Positions 45,435 to 55,994 of a stretch of 64,000 bases of DNA are shown here, piece by piece. The notes below the pieces were generated by a model, which did not search any database, was not told the origin of the DNA, and saw only the letters and a program-made list of their open reading frames with translations. Each line of letters starts with the position of its first letter. Positions within the stretch are counted from its first letter, which is position 1. The position numbers and the translations under genes are program-made. The DNA is taken from assembly GCA_022570795.1 (NCBI GenBank), contig JAKUDP010000006.1, positions 1,178,001 through 1,242,000 of the forward strand, read 5' to 3'. Origin of the DNA: Sphaerulina vaccinii (lineage: Eukaryota; Ascomycota; Dothideomycetes; Mycosphaerellales; Mycosphaerellaceae).

Positions 45435-46871
45435 TTATTCCTGTTGCGCCTTGCGATCAAGTTGCAGACGTCGCGTGCCAAAGTGCCGGAAATCTGGCCC
45501 TTCAGGTCTTTTGGCGCTTATGCCACGATGAGGGGAGGATCCTCTACCATAAGCTCTATCATCAATCGTACCAGGCGGCTTACTCCACTCCAAACTTGGT
45601 GGTCTGTATATCCAGCCTCTGATATACTTGCCAAAGGCTGCTTCGAGAAATGAGGTTTCGTCGATTTGCCCTTGAATCGTAGCCAGATGATGGGCTCTCC
45701 TGCATTGTTGTATCATGTTACGCCCATATGCACCCTTCATCATCTCGTCTAGCACGGGCTTGCGTTTATCCTCTTCTGCGATGGTTCGAAGCATTGCCAT
45801 GAAAGGCTCGATGCTAGGCTTCGCGGGATGGTAAAGCTTCGGCGTAGCAATGACCTGAGTGCCAATTACGGAGACAAAGGACGCCATGAAAGATTCGAAG
45901 CGGCTAAAAAGCTTTGCCGATGTGCTCAGAAAGCGGCCAGATCGTAATGCACAGCTAATCTCGATAACGGCCGGTCGCACGCTCAATGTTTGATACCAAG
46001 GTTGAGCAGGTCCAAGGCCATGGTCTCCGCGTCTATATCCTGTAAGGCCTTCTGCTGCTTTCAAAGCATTCTTCTCGTTCACAATGTCGAAGAGATATTG
46101 GATGGCTTGGTCTGCATTGCCAACGTGGCACGCGAGCTTGACACCAACAATATGACGAAGCAGGGTGGATCTCCGCTGCCCTCTTTGGAGTTCTCCTACG
46201 TGCTCGGGATAGACTTCTGTAAGGGTGACCGTCATCCAGTCTTTGAGAAGCGGACCCAGATTTTCCAATTCGGCAAAATAGCAAAGGTACCACACGTTGT
46301 CCAAATGGTGGAGTACGAAGGTCATCCATATGCGGTCTTGCTATATGCGGTCCAACACAATGCGAGCAATCGACAGATTCGTAGTGCGATATGCTTCTTC
46401 CGAGCCAGGTGGAAATTCATGATAAGCTGCCTTGAGACAGACCTGAAGCAAATCGAGTGGTACGTTTTCCCGCGACAGACACTCTGTCAACACGGATACC
46501 AACTCGCCTGGGCGTTCGCGCAAGGCCGTTTGCGACTGAGCGGCTTCGATCGACAGGACCTTGATACACAGTGCTTGCTCTCGCTTTAGTCGTCGGATGC
46601 GCTGTGCGTTGCCTCGCTGGACGTGATCATGTTGTTCAGCCGTGGATTGTGCCTGACACGCTCGGGATGCTTTCAAGGCCTGCAAGCCGGACAGCTTCAA
46701 TTGCGGAACATCTGCGTGTGAAGGATCCTCTGCTGGAATTGGTTCAGCAAAGGTCGTCTTGCTGTGCCTGTAAGTGTGGTGAGTGCCAGATGCGGACACA
46801 GGCTTGAACAAAGCATGTGGTCGATGTGCGACGCATAGTAGCCTCGCTAGTGGCGCCATCTGGATAGACAT
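45435..46871 (-). pseudogene. unknown helical, mitochondrial-type protein with an in-frame stop
   Basis: The frame opens at an ATG at 46871 (MSIQMAPLARLLCVAHRPHA, presequence-like) and runs to a TAG at 46341-46343. It then continues in the same frame to 45435. The whole would be about 478 codons. The stop sits in a 15-bp tandem duplication: ATATGCGGTC, TTGCT, ATATGCGGTC on the plus strand, 46328-46352. Without the extra 15 bp the protein reads IARIVLDRIWMTFVLHHLDN without a break. The sequence is rich in amphipathic helices (LLRHIVGVKLACHVGNADQA, QYLFDIVNEKNALKAAEGLT), like helical-repeat organelle proteins; I do not recognise the family. It may be a damaged gene, an assembly error, a readthrough gene, or two exons whose splice sites I missed. 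Confidence 0.5.
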
Positions 46872-47083
46872 GGTCAGATATCGCAATTCATGTTTTGTCG
46901 CATTTGTGAAGGAAGGCAAGAGTTCCAAAATCGTTGTGTTTCGAAGTAGAGATGCGGGCCGGGTGATCTGTGCCTTGCATCGGCGGCAACAGCAAAGCCG
47001 GAAATCAGCCGTGAGCGCACGCGTAGCGATTACTATATTACTGTTATTTTATTACTGTTGTTACCAATGTTTTGCTCAGCCCT
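46872..47083. other. intergenic region
   Basis: Upstream side of the preceding gene. A short TTACTGTTATTTTATTACTG tract lies near 47038. Nothing else. Confidence 0.35.
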
Positions 47084-47497
47084 TCAAGCATTTGGAAGCC
47101 CTGATCTTCGCGGTCGAAATACAAACTTCTCGTCCTCAATTTCTGCTTTCTTTAGACCAAAGCATGAAAGGTATGTCGGGACCAAGGTGTGAGTGCCGCA
47201 GGTATGGAAGTCACCACTTGCTCTTCGCTTCTCGAAGAAGTCTTGCAGCCTATTCGTAATAGCTTGTCCAATGGGCACAGATGTACCGTTCGGTTCTGCG
47301 AGCGCAGCCTTCGCCACAATGACCTGCTCATATGAAGTATGGCATACCAAGGTATTGTGCGTCTACGGCTTGTGCAATGCGGACCAGAGCATTTCTGTCC
47401 TTCCCGTGTTTGTAAAGGCCGTAGACAACCTTCCCTGCCGGGTAGTACTGTACAAAAAGCAGCCACTGCGATACTGCCTGAGAATGTGATCTGTACG
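47084..47497 (-). pseudogene. coding-like remnant, unrecognised
   Basis: Two adjacent minus-strand frames both look coding. The first ends with QWLLFVQYYPAGKVVYGLYK, then NALVRIAQAVDAQYLGMPYF. The second begins at about 47340 with TSYEQVIVAKAALAEP and runs through QAITNRLQDFFEKRRASGDF to a stop at 47084. No usable intron joins them and neither has a good ATG, so this is probably a frameshifted or partial gene. No family is recognised. Confidence 0.3.
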
Positions 47498-47724
47498 ATC
47501 ACGCATCATCTCCTGGTTGGAAAAATGTCTGTGCATCCTCTCCTACTTTCTCCTCATGCCTTGTCATCATGATGCTTAGTGGTCTGCTGTTTACGGAGAG
47601 CTCTCAGACCCTCATCTCTTAGCCTCTAGCTCAACCCATTCATGAGAGCCATAGCATAGCTTTTCCTGGCGTGTTCGGGGCGTGGTCTAACGAGGACTTC
47701 TGGAGGGCTTTTACCACCAAGGCA

Positions 47725-48249
47725 TTACTTCATGACGTTCAAGGACTCTTGATACGATGTGGCTCTCGATGTCCAGGGTGACGGATCCTCCGGGTCACGA
47801 ATCAAGATCTGTACGATATGATCCTTCTGGTAGTACGCTTGGTAGGTGCCTATAAGGCCGGTACTGTTTAGGACTTGCACTGCCCTAGGCATGCTTTGGG
47901 AGTAAATCCAAAAGCAATAGTCGTCTGGCTCACCAAAGGCGTCGTCTTCGGTATGAGTCCGCTTCAGGCACTCCTTGCGCAGGCATTCCGAGCGCAGGCA
48001 CTCCACGCGCACAAAGTCTGGCATGATCTCCTTCGGCGAAGTCTGCCAGACTTCGCAGTCACTGTCGTAAAAGCTCTCGCGCACAACGAACCAGATCTGG
48101 TCTTCTGGTACGTCATTTGCCTTCACCTTTCCCACTTCCGTCTTCCCCCAGAAGTCGGATGGATCGACGAACCAGGTCTGGTTTCCTGGTCTGTCGGTTT
48201 TCATCGCTTTCCCCTCCTCCGTCTTCTCGGGAGCTTGTGCTGGCGCCAT
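47725..48249 (-). CDS. hypothetical acidic protein, 174 aa
   Basis: The ATG at 48249 (MAPAQAPEKTEEGKAMKTDR) is preferred. The open frame extends further upstream, but that part translates an (AT)12 microsatellite. The N-terminal half contains a weak internal repeat: QTWFVDPSDFWGKTEVGK and QIWFVVRESFYDSDCEVW. A Cys/Arg/Glu motif repeats three times (VECLRSECLRKECLK). The C-terminal half (YCFWIYSQSMPRAVQVLN, YQKDHIVQILIRDPED) looks like a small beta-rich fold. No signal peptide, no membrane segment and no known family. Codon use is ordinary. Confidence 0.55.
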   Translation of the reverse strand: MAPAQAPEKTEEGKAMKTDRPGNQTWFVDPSDFWGKTEVGKVKANDVPEDQIWFVVRESFYDSDCEVWQTSPKEIMPDFVRVECLRSECLRKECLKRTHTEDDAFGEPDDYCFWIYSQSMPRAVQVLNSTGLIGTYQAYYQKDHIVQILIRDPEDPSPWTSRATSYQESLNVMK

Positions 48250-48305
48250 GCTGAATTGTGTCGTGATGTTGTTGAATGCCAGGAAGAAAGGGCAGTCACA
48301 GCGAC

Positions 48306-48329
48306 ATATATATATATATATATATATAT
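48306..48329. repeat. (AT)12 microsatellite
   Basis: 24 bp of uninterrupted AT about 57 bp upstream of the start codon at 48249, likely in the promoter or leader of that gene. Confidence 0.9.
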
Positions 48330-48413
48330 GGCGCCAGGAACCAATGCTGACCAAAGCTAACCATCGATTGGCTGAACCAGATAGACATACAACGAAAGTG
48401 GAAGCCACGTGAG

Positions 48414-48907
48414 TCACGCAGGATAGTCTGAGAGGACAGCCTGCGATAGTTCTCGCAATCTTCGCATCGCATTTGACATTTCGAAGTAAGCTTCAATGCT
48501 GAGTCCAGTATGGTTATATTGTAGGAAGTGGGTTTCGCTTCGATGTTCGTCTTGTCTTTCGCAAGTCAGTAGAATGGCTTGTCCTAGACTGAGTTCAGCC
48601 GAGCGCAAAGTCCACGAGTTGCAACATAATGGACTCACACATATATGACCGGCGAAAGCGCCTCGACCTTATGCTCGATACCAAGCCTTGGTGCTGTTCT
48701 GGGTGGTGTTGAGACTGTGAGAGGATCATGATTCTGATCTTGCTCGTGTCCTGCATATCGAGTATCAGGCGATGGTGCAGAATCTGAAGAGGGCATCTCG
48801 GCTTGCTCATTAAGAGGAGTCCAAGGTCGAAATACTCGTCGTCCGTTTACACCGACGATTCCTGATGCAATGAGCAGTGCCAGACGAAGGAGGTTGGACC
48901 GAAACAT
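48414..48907 (-). CDS. small putatively secreted protein
   Basis: Two exons, 48639-48907 and 48414-48588, joined across a 50-nt intron (GTGAGT donor, GAACTCAG acceptor, phase 2), give 147 residues. Residues 1-22 (MFRSNLLRLALLIASGIVGV and NG) form a classic signal peptide. The mature part is Pro/Ser/Asp-rich at first (PSSDSAPSPDTRYAGHEQDQ) and helical near the end (LSIEAYFEMSNAMRRLRELS). There is only one cysteine, so it is not a typical disulfide-rich effector. No family is recognised. It overlaps no other supported gene. The in-frame splice supports the model, though both exons are short. Confidence 0.55.
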
Positions 48908-49679
48908 GCTGTCGTCTGCTTTGCTTTTCGTGGCTAATCGGGACTATTGTCCGGGAACTGTGATAGTGTAATGTACAAGTGGCGCGAGTCGATATAGTCG
49001 CGGACAGCATCTTGAAAAAGAGCAAGATCGAGCGACATCACACGTATATACATACCCTAGCCTTGCCACACAGCCATCACGCACGAGCGCAAGCCTACAA
49101 GGAGACCCGCGAGTGTGGTGTTGACAGCCTGCTTAATGCTGCTTGCCGGTGTGCTCAAGTGGAGACGTGCTCATAGGGGAATTATTGATTAATACCACAT
49201 TTGTAGCGCAAGTCGCTCGAACGGGAGATCTCGCCAGACCTCCAGGATAAGAACTTGCGGCGCTTGCAGGACGAATAGAGAACAACATCCGATCGAACGA
49301 GTGTAGCGAAGGCCAAGATCACAGAGACAAGGCTATGCGAGCGACTCCGGTGGGCTCGACATGCAGGAAGGTCGGCTGACAGATTGTGCACGCTCAGGCT
49401 GCAGGCTCCTATTCCCCTCGGCGTGGCGTGTAGGTAATTTCGAACGTGATCTTGTGGAGCGCCAGGCTGAGATGCCATGAATAGATGTCTTGTCTGAAGC
49501 ATCTTTGGATGTCGGTGGCGATTCTGTGATGCTCACGGTGTGATCTAGAACGAGAGGAGGGAGGGAGAAGAAGAAGTTGACTGAGTCATGCACGGCGTTC
49601 CTGCCCTCGAAGCTGAATCGGAGCTCACCTTCAACTTTCGCTTCGATATGGCTCGAGACTCTTCACAATCCCATACGAC
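48908..49679. other. divergent intergenic region upstream of Prp28
   Basis: Frames at 49182-49502 and 49577-49987 lack domains; the second is out of frame over the Prp28 start. GGGAGGGAGAAGAAGAAG lies near 49560. It probably holds the Prp28 promoter. Confidence 0.4.
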
Positions 49680-51926
49680 ATGGACATTCCACCGCCTCCT
49701 CCACCACCAAGCGATCCAGTGCCGCCTCCGCCACCTGCAGAAGTGCCTCCTCCGCCTGCAGGGATACCACCTCCACCACCAACAAATGGAGCCTCAGCAG
49801 TCGTTGCGCCTGTAAAGAAGCGGAAAGTTGTGACTGCACAACCGCTCAGTGTAGAAGAGCTCCTTGCACGGAAGAAGGCTCAAGACGCGGCAGCAGCGAA
49901 GCCCAAGTTCTTGTCGAAGAAGGAACGCGAAAGACTAGCAAAGGAAAAAGAAGCGCGGGAGAATGCATCTTCAAAACCTGTCGATGACCAAGCCAAGCAG
50001 GCAAGCTCTCGAGGATCAGAGAAGCCGCCGACTGGACCGAGAGGCGCACCTAGAGGGCCTTCTTCAATGCGACATTCTGGCGTAAATCTGGCAGACAAGG
50101 GCTATGACATGAAGCCTCCTCCACCGCCAAAGGATGTCGCTATTCTGAAGGGCAAGGACAAGTTCGCTACCAAGGACATTGATGAGAGCGCGAAGGTAGC
50201 TGCACTTACGAAACAGCGCTACATGGGCGCAGAGACGAATACGTCAACATTCTCAGCGTCCAAGAAGCGGAAACGAACAACAGAGAAGAAGTTCAACTTC
50301 GAATGGAATGCCGAAGAGGACACTTCGCCCGACTACAACCCTATATATGCCACGCGATCAGAGAACAACTTCTTTGGACGAGGGAGACTGGGTGGATTTG
50401 CAGATGATGCGACAGATGCGCAGGCACGAGCATACGCTCAAGCTATTGCAGAACGCGATCCAGAAGCAGGCAAGCAACGAGCGGCAGAGATACTCGACAT
50501 GGAACGGAGAAGGCGTGAAGAAGGTGGTCGTAATGGAATTGACAAGCACTGGAGTGAGAAGAAGCTCGAGAACATGCGGGAGCGAGACTGGCGTATCTTC
50601 AAGGAGGACTTCAATATCGCTACGAAAGGAGGCTCGATACCAAATCCAATGCGCAATTGGCAGGAGTCTGGGCTACCGAAGCGACTACTGGACATAGTAG
50701 ACCAAGTAGGCTACACGGACCCTTCACCTATCCAGAGAGCTGCTATTCCGATAGCCATGCAATCCCGAGATCTCATTGGCGTGGCTGTTACCGGATCCGG
50801 GAAAACTGCAGCTTTCTTATTACCTTTGCTCACATACATATCTGACCTTCCGGCACTGGACGAAATGACGAAGAATGATGGTCCATATGCGATTATCCTT
50901 GCGCCTACGCGTGAACTTGCTCAACAAATCGAGCTCGAGGCCAAGAAGTTCGCGACACCACTCGGCTTCACTTGTGTGTCACTTGTCGGTGGCCACTCTA
51001 TCGAAGAGCAGAGCTACAACATGCGCGACGGAGCCGAGATCATTATCGCCACTCCCGGTCGTCTTGTCGACTGCATAGAACGGCGAGTCCTTGTTCTTTC
51101 TCAATGCTGCTATATCATCATGGACGAAGCTGATCGTATGATCGATCTTGGCTTTGAAGAGCCAGTAAACAAGATCCTGGACGCTCTTCCTGTCACAAAC
51201 GAGAAGCCCGACACAGAAGAGGCCGAAGATGCCTCAGCAATGACGCAACATGTCGGCCTATCGAAGTATCGCCAGACTATGATGTACACAGCCACCATGC
51301 CTGCAGCGGTCGAGCGTATAGCACGGAAGTATCTCCGAAGACCTGCCCAGGTCACTATCGGCAACGTTGGTGAAGCCGTAGACTCTGTCGAGCAACGAGT
51401 AGAGTTCATCCAGGGCGAAGACAAGAGAAAGAAGCGCCTCTCCGAGATCCTTCACAGCAATGAGTTCGCTCCACCCATCATCGTCTTCGTCAACGTCAAA
51501 CGCAATTGTGACAATGTTGCACGCGACATTCAGAAGATGGGCTTCAGCTGCGTTACTCTTCACGGTTCCAAGACTCAAGACCAAAGAGAAGCAGCTCTCA
51601 AGTCTCTCCGAGATGGACAGACAGAAATCCTGGTCGCTACAGATCTTGCTGGGCGTGGTATCGATGTTCCGGACGTGTCTCTGGTGGTGAACTTCAACAT
51701 GGCAACCAACATTGAGAGTTACACACACAGAGTCGGTCGTACTGGACGTGCAGGCAAGACTGGTGTTGCCATTACCTTCTTAGGAGGCGAAGATCACGAT
51801 GTATTGTATGATCTCAAGCAGATGATCAGCAAGAGTCAAATCTCGAGGCTACCTGACGAGCTCAGAAGGCATGAAGCTGCTCAGAGCAAAGTGGATCGAA
51901 AGAGTAAAGGGAAGGCGATCACATGA
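49680..51926 (+). CDS. PRP28: pre-mRNA-splicing ATP-dependent RNA helicase Prp28
   Basis: A single-exon protein of 748 residues from an ATG at 49680. The N terminus is a proline-rich tract (PPPPPPPSDPVPPPPPAEVP), followed by a Lys/Glu/Arg-rich segment (FLSKKERERLAKEKEAREN) typical of Prp28/DDX23. A NFEWNAEEDTSPDYNPIY block lies ahead of the helicase core. Core motifs in order are AVTGSGKTAAFLLP (about 367-380), PTRELAQQ, TPGRLVD, DEAD (about 482-485), TATMP in place of SAT, and HRVGRTGRAGKTG (about 681-693). The enzyme belongs to the U5 snRNP and exchanges U1 for U6 at the 5' splice site in the nucleus. Length and architecture are normal, and it is intronless here. Confidence 0.96.
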   Translation: MDIPPPPPPPSDPVPPPPPAEVPPPPAGIPPPPPTNGASAVVAPVKKRKVVTAQPLSVEELLARKKAQDAAAAKPKFLSKKERERLAKEKEARENASSKPVDDQAKQASSRGSEKPPTGPRGAPRGPSSMRHSGVNLADKGYDMKPPPPPKDVAILKGKDKFATKDIDESAKVAALTKQRYMGAETNTSTFSASKKRKRTTEKKFNFEWNAEEDTSPDYNPIYATRSENNFFGRGRLGGFADDATDAQARAYAQAIAERDPEAGKQRAAEILDMERRRREEGGRNGIDKHWSEKKLENMRERDWRIFKEDFNIATKGGSIPNPMRNWQESGLPKRLLDIVDQVGYTDPSPIQRAAIPIAMQSRDLIGVAVTGSGKTAAFLLPLLTYISDLPALDEMTKNDGPYAIILAPTRELAQQIELEAKKFATPLGFTCVSLVGGHSIEEQSYNMRDGAEIIIATPGRLVDCIERRVLVLSQCCYIIMDEADRMIDLGFEEPVNKILDALPVTNEKPDTEEAEDASAMTQHVGLSKYRQTMMYTATMPAAVERIARKYLRRPAQVTIGNVGEAVDSVEQRVEFIQGEDKRKKRLSEILHSNEFAPPIIVFVNVKRNCDNVARDIQKMGFSCVTLHGSKTQDQREAALKSLRDGQTEILVATDLAGRGIDVPDVSLVVNFNMATNIESYTHRVGRTGRAGKTGVAITFLGGEDHDVLYDLKQMISKSQISRLPDELRRHEAAQSKVDRKSKGKAIT

Positions 51927-52533
51927 GAAATGTTTCTGAAATAGAGTAAGTACCAGGATGTTCTCTATCCTTGCGCTCAAGTGCGCAAAATGAAGCGATG
52001 TTTTGACTGCTTCTGAAATAGCAGCCAAGACACGGCCAGAATCTTCTTGGCGCAGACAGCTATTCACTCAACCGCCCGTTTCCGAGGTTCTAGTGCGTGC
52101 TGGTTATGGAGATCGAGTCGTCAAGGCGAAGGGCAAGCTCGGTTTGACGTGAGGCGAAGTGATGCAGACAGTGGACTCACTATGGCAGGCAAATCTGCAT
52201 CTGTCGGAGGTGGGTACCCACGAGGGACGAATCAGATGATCATCGTCCAAGGCGACTGGAATTGGGAAGTCTACAGTATCGAGTGGCGAGAGTATTCAGC
52301 GGCTGAAGCGCTGAGAGCCCTGAAGTGTGACGGGGAGTATTGGGATGTTCCTTACTACTACGAATAGGCTTGCTGTGCCGAACCAGTTGGTCTTGATGTA
52401 TTCTATCGGCGCGCTCGAATGCGCAAGTGGGAGCGATACTTCAGATGCTTCCGAAAACCTTTCCAAGTTCTTTGAGCGCCATGACCTCCTCTTTGGTGAC
52501 GCAGTCGTAGTCTGGCCCGTCGAGAAGCCTCAG
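51927..52533 (+). pseudogene. F-box C-terminal fragment
   Basis: On the plus strand at about 52010-52240 one frame reads SDVLTASEIAAKTRPESSWR, RQLFTQPPVSEVLVRAGYGD, then GKLGLT, a TGA, and GEVMQTVDSLWQANLHLSEV. SWRRQLFTQPPV and GLT-x-GEVM are the C-terminal hallmarks of the F-box family found at 349 and 13544. No F-box lies upstream, because Prp28 ends at 51926. A second frame (52182-52367) continues as QMIIVQGDWNWEVYSIEWRE and may be the shifted end of the same remnant. This is a scrap without the adaptor domain. Confidence 0.5.
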
Positions 52534-55500
52534 CTAACCCTCCTGCTCCAGCGGGTATTGGATCTGCCACGATTCGCACTCTCTGAGTAGCTTCTGCAGA
52601 TCGCCCTCTTCAACCGGTTCCTCCTCCTCATTGCCCTCCTCACGAGGCAGCTCGCTGAGCACCCGTGTGACCTCCTCTTGCAATGGCCATGCCTTCTCCA
52701 AGTCTTCTTCGTTGTGATTAGGGCTATCTTCGACTGCGTAGAAACCGTCAAAAGCCTGGAGAAGAGTGGCGCATGTATCGGCCAACGTATTACCAAGACC
52801 CTCCACGAAGTCGGCAGCTGCTTCCTTGACATCTTTCTCGACTTCTTGGTGGACCACGCGGAAGACCTAGAAGTAGCACAGTTAGTAAGTTTCCCCGTTG
52901 TAGGCATGCAGGCATGGGCAGTGCCGGTCTGCGAGCTCGTTGTCACAGCCGCTCGCACTTTCGCGAGAGATTGAACTCACCGATTTGGGGCCCTTGGTCA
53001 ATCTCACTCTGATCATCTCCTTGCGCACGTCATGCGCCATGCCGGCTTGTGTAACCTTTCGCTTCTTTCCCTTGCTCTGGGGTCTATCAGAGCGAGCGGT
53101 AAAGACGAACTGTTCCTCCTCGGGTAGGATCATCTTCTTCTTATCCACTGCGGCCGCGTCCTTGTACGTTGAAGCCATGGTCAGCCCGACGTATGTCTCA
53201 TCTGCGGCACCAACGGCACCATAGACAACGGTGTTGTTCTTGATGCGCTCGATAGTACCAAAGTAGTCCTTGTGCAGGTCGTGGAAAGCATTGCGGAACT
53301 CCAGCTTGGTGTCCTTCAGAGCCTTGAGGAAGGGCTTACTCATCGGTATGTCGTGAAAGTGCATCTCTTTCAGTGCCATGTCGAGCATCTGAAAAAGAAA
53401 GTCGGCCATGTCCTCCATCTCTTTCGGTCCCACTGTGCTAGCAAGTCGTGTCATCTCATCGCCGCAACTGTCACGATGCTTCTCAATCTCTCCGAGCAAG
53501 GCATTGAAACCATCTGCGACACCACCCATACCACCAGCAATCTTGTCTTGGATATCCGCGTTCCAGCAGACCTCCTGACCTTTGACTTCATGGTCGCCAA
53601 AGAGTTTGCAGAACTTGTGAAACGTGGGGCTGGGGACTTTTTCTGTCCATAGTCGAAAAAGCTCGACTCCAGCTGCCGTCCAGAGTCTGTTGCGGCCAAC
53701 CTTGAAGGGCGCGGTGATGTAAGTTGCAAGCCATCTCGTGAGCACTTGGTCGGCTGCTGTAGTGAAGGCTGGCGTGTACTTGTCGAATACACCTTTGATA
53801 GCATTCTTGAACTCCTGATGACGCTGAACTGGAGTCTTGTTCAGTACATGCTGAATGGCACTGATCTTTCTTGGCAGCTCGACCCGACAGAGACGCTGAA
53901 GCTTCTCCATGCGCTTGCTCGCGATATCACGGTATAGTAGTCGGAACAGCTTTGGAACGCCCGTCGCCTCGTAGTCAAGCATAGTGGGCTCGCCTCGGCG
54001 ATGCTTACTATACTCTTTGGCGGAAATAAACACCACTTGGAGGTCGGAGGATCCAGTTCGAGAATGTGCCAGTCTGTGGTATTGAGCGTGAATCTCGGCT
54101 TCTTCCTTGCGGTTCCTAGTCTCGACTCGCAGCTGATGCAACTTGGCCTCTGCTTGGTGAAGCTCAGTTTCGCTGAACGTCTTGATGGCCCTGGCCATTC
54201 CGTTGGCTTCTCGGTGGTTGCCAGTGGCTTCGAGCCCAGCCTTTTCCGATTCCATAGTCGCGCGCTGTTGTTTAAGGGCATCGATATCGTTTTCGGCTTT
54301 CACGATGCCTTGGAGCTCCAAGCCGGTCAACCCAGCTCTCTCCTTTGAGCTCAAATTGTCCTTGACATCAATCTTGGTGACAACAAAGATGGTCGGTCGC
54401 TTGGACTTGATAGCATCGCGGAGATACTTGTCGCTCTCCTTGGTGACAGGACGTCCAGCCGGTGCCATGACTAGGTAGCGCTTAGCTTCTCTCTCGATGT
54501 ACTGTTCCACCATTTGTCCCATCGCAACGTCTGGGTCGTTGCGTCCTGGTACATCAGTGAAGACGATGCCTTCACTGCCCATATCGTTGTCGCAGTGGAT
54601 CTGAGCCTTCTGCATGTGACAAGAGCGTTCCCAGCGCGGCAGTTGTTCTGCCTCCGCCAGAGTGGGCGGAGAGTACTCCTCAAGTATCGCCATGGCCTCT
54701 CGTGCTGTGCTTGCTGGAAACGAGTTGGTGCTTTCTCCAATTCCGTGCATCTTGCGAAGAGCCTTGATACGTGCCAGTAGAGGCTTGGCAATGGCGTCCA
54801 GGTCCGAGTGATTGCCTCTATAAGCTTCAAACCATGCCGAGAGGTTCTCGCGGCTCGTGAAGGCAGGGTTGTCCTCGCCGTACAGTAGAGGCAGTAGATG
54901 GTGCAATGCCTCCTCGTACGAGTGCTGCCTCTCCAGAGCTCCGTTGCTCGCCATTGGCGCAGTCGCCTCGGCTTCGTCGTCAGAGTCGTCAATCTCGTCA
55001 TCGGCGGTGTTCTCGGTTCGAGGATTGTCCAGATATGCGAAGATGTCCTGGCAGTAGCGTTTGACCATGCCCCTCATGGCTTCGACCACCTTCCAGACCA
55101 CCACGACCAGGAAAGGAGACTCCTGCCCAGGAGTCTTGCCGAGGCCTTCGATGGGGAAATGTGTTCCACGACCACTGTCGCTCTTGATCGCGATACCGTC
55201 CTGGCCGATCAGCGCCTCATATGCCTCCGACTTCCCAATGCCCATGTCGCCCATGAGAGCAACGATTTGATTCTCGTCAGACCGTGCGACGGAGTTCATG
55301 CGATCAGTGAGCTTGCTCACAAAGGCTTGCAGGATCTCATCATCGTAGCCATCTGCTTTGATTTCCTCGGACGCTTTGGTTATGCGCCGACATGTTTCCC
55401 GAATGAGGTTCTGAGATTCAGATTAGCAAGTATCTCTGGAAAGCAGGTTCAACTCAAAATGCGAGCTCTGCACGCGCACAGTGCCGAGGTGCCTGTCGGA

Positions 55501-55994
55501 GAGCAGAGACAGCATGGTCGCCATATACGTACCTCGACTTTGGGGATGTTTGGATGAAATCCAGGAACATGTGGCTTGTTGCGCGGCCAGTTTGGGTCAA
55601 CTTGTGCTGCATCCGCGTCGGTATTGGGTGAAGTGCTGGATTCTGGACCTGTGTTCGCCTTCACTTCTTCACAGTCGGAGGTCGATCGCAAAGTGTCGCT
55701 CGTGCTGGAGGGTGCCGTAGTCGTATCCAGATTCGATGGAGAAATGGACGAGGTCGCACCTGCGGAAGCTGCACGAGTGCTATGATTGGAGGCGAAGTCT
55801 TCCGACTTCTGCCGCTTCGTTGCTACTTCGTGTCAGTACATGTGGCGCATGGAGACATTGTCGTACTTACGAGGCTCGGTGGAGGCTGCGCGCGTGCGCT
55901 TCGAGCTGACGAACAGCGTATCCGGGCTCCGGCTTCTCTCTGGTGTTGGAGGCGACATCTGCGCCATTGGAGCGTAGTACGTGCGGTCAGCCAT
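52534..55994 (-). CDS. large P-loop GTPase, SLIP-GC/dynamin-like
   Basis: Four exons (55871-55994, 55533-55822, 52981-55410, 52534-52866) give 1058 residues with all joins in frame. The N-terminal 140 residues are Ser/Thr-rich and disordered. The GTPase domain then shows G1 GDMGIGKS (about 192-199), a switch threonine in GRGTHFPIEG, G3 TDVPGRND (about 423-430) and G4 TKID (about 483-486). A long acidic insertion (TADDEIDDSDDEAEA) sits between G1 and G3. A coiled coil follows G4 (NDIDALKQQRATMESEKAGL, TRNRKEEAEI), then a long helical region. The layout resembles nuclear GTPase SLIP-GC and other dynamin-superfamily proteins. The biological role in fungi is unknown to me. Intron 2 is introner-like; intron 3 may be a more diverged copy. 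Confidence 0.82.
55411..55532 (-). repeat. introner-like intron (copy 2)
   Basis: 122 nt, GTACGT donor, AATCTCAG acceptor. Shares CAGAGATACTTGCTAA with the IRE1 introns. The 5' half is more diverged. Confidence 0.6.

Noticed and set aside
48306..48329. (IY)n peptide encoded upstream of the 174-residue protein
   Set aside because: It is a translation of the (AT)12 microsatellite; the ATG at 48249 is a better start.
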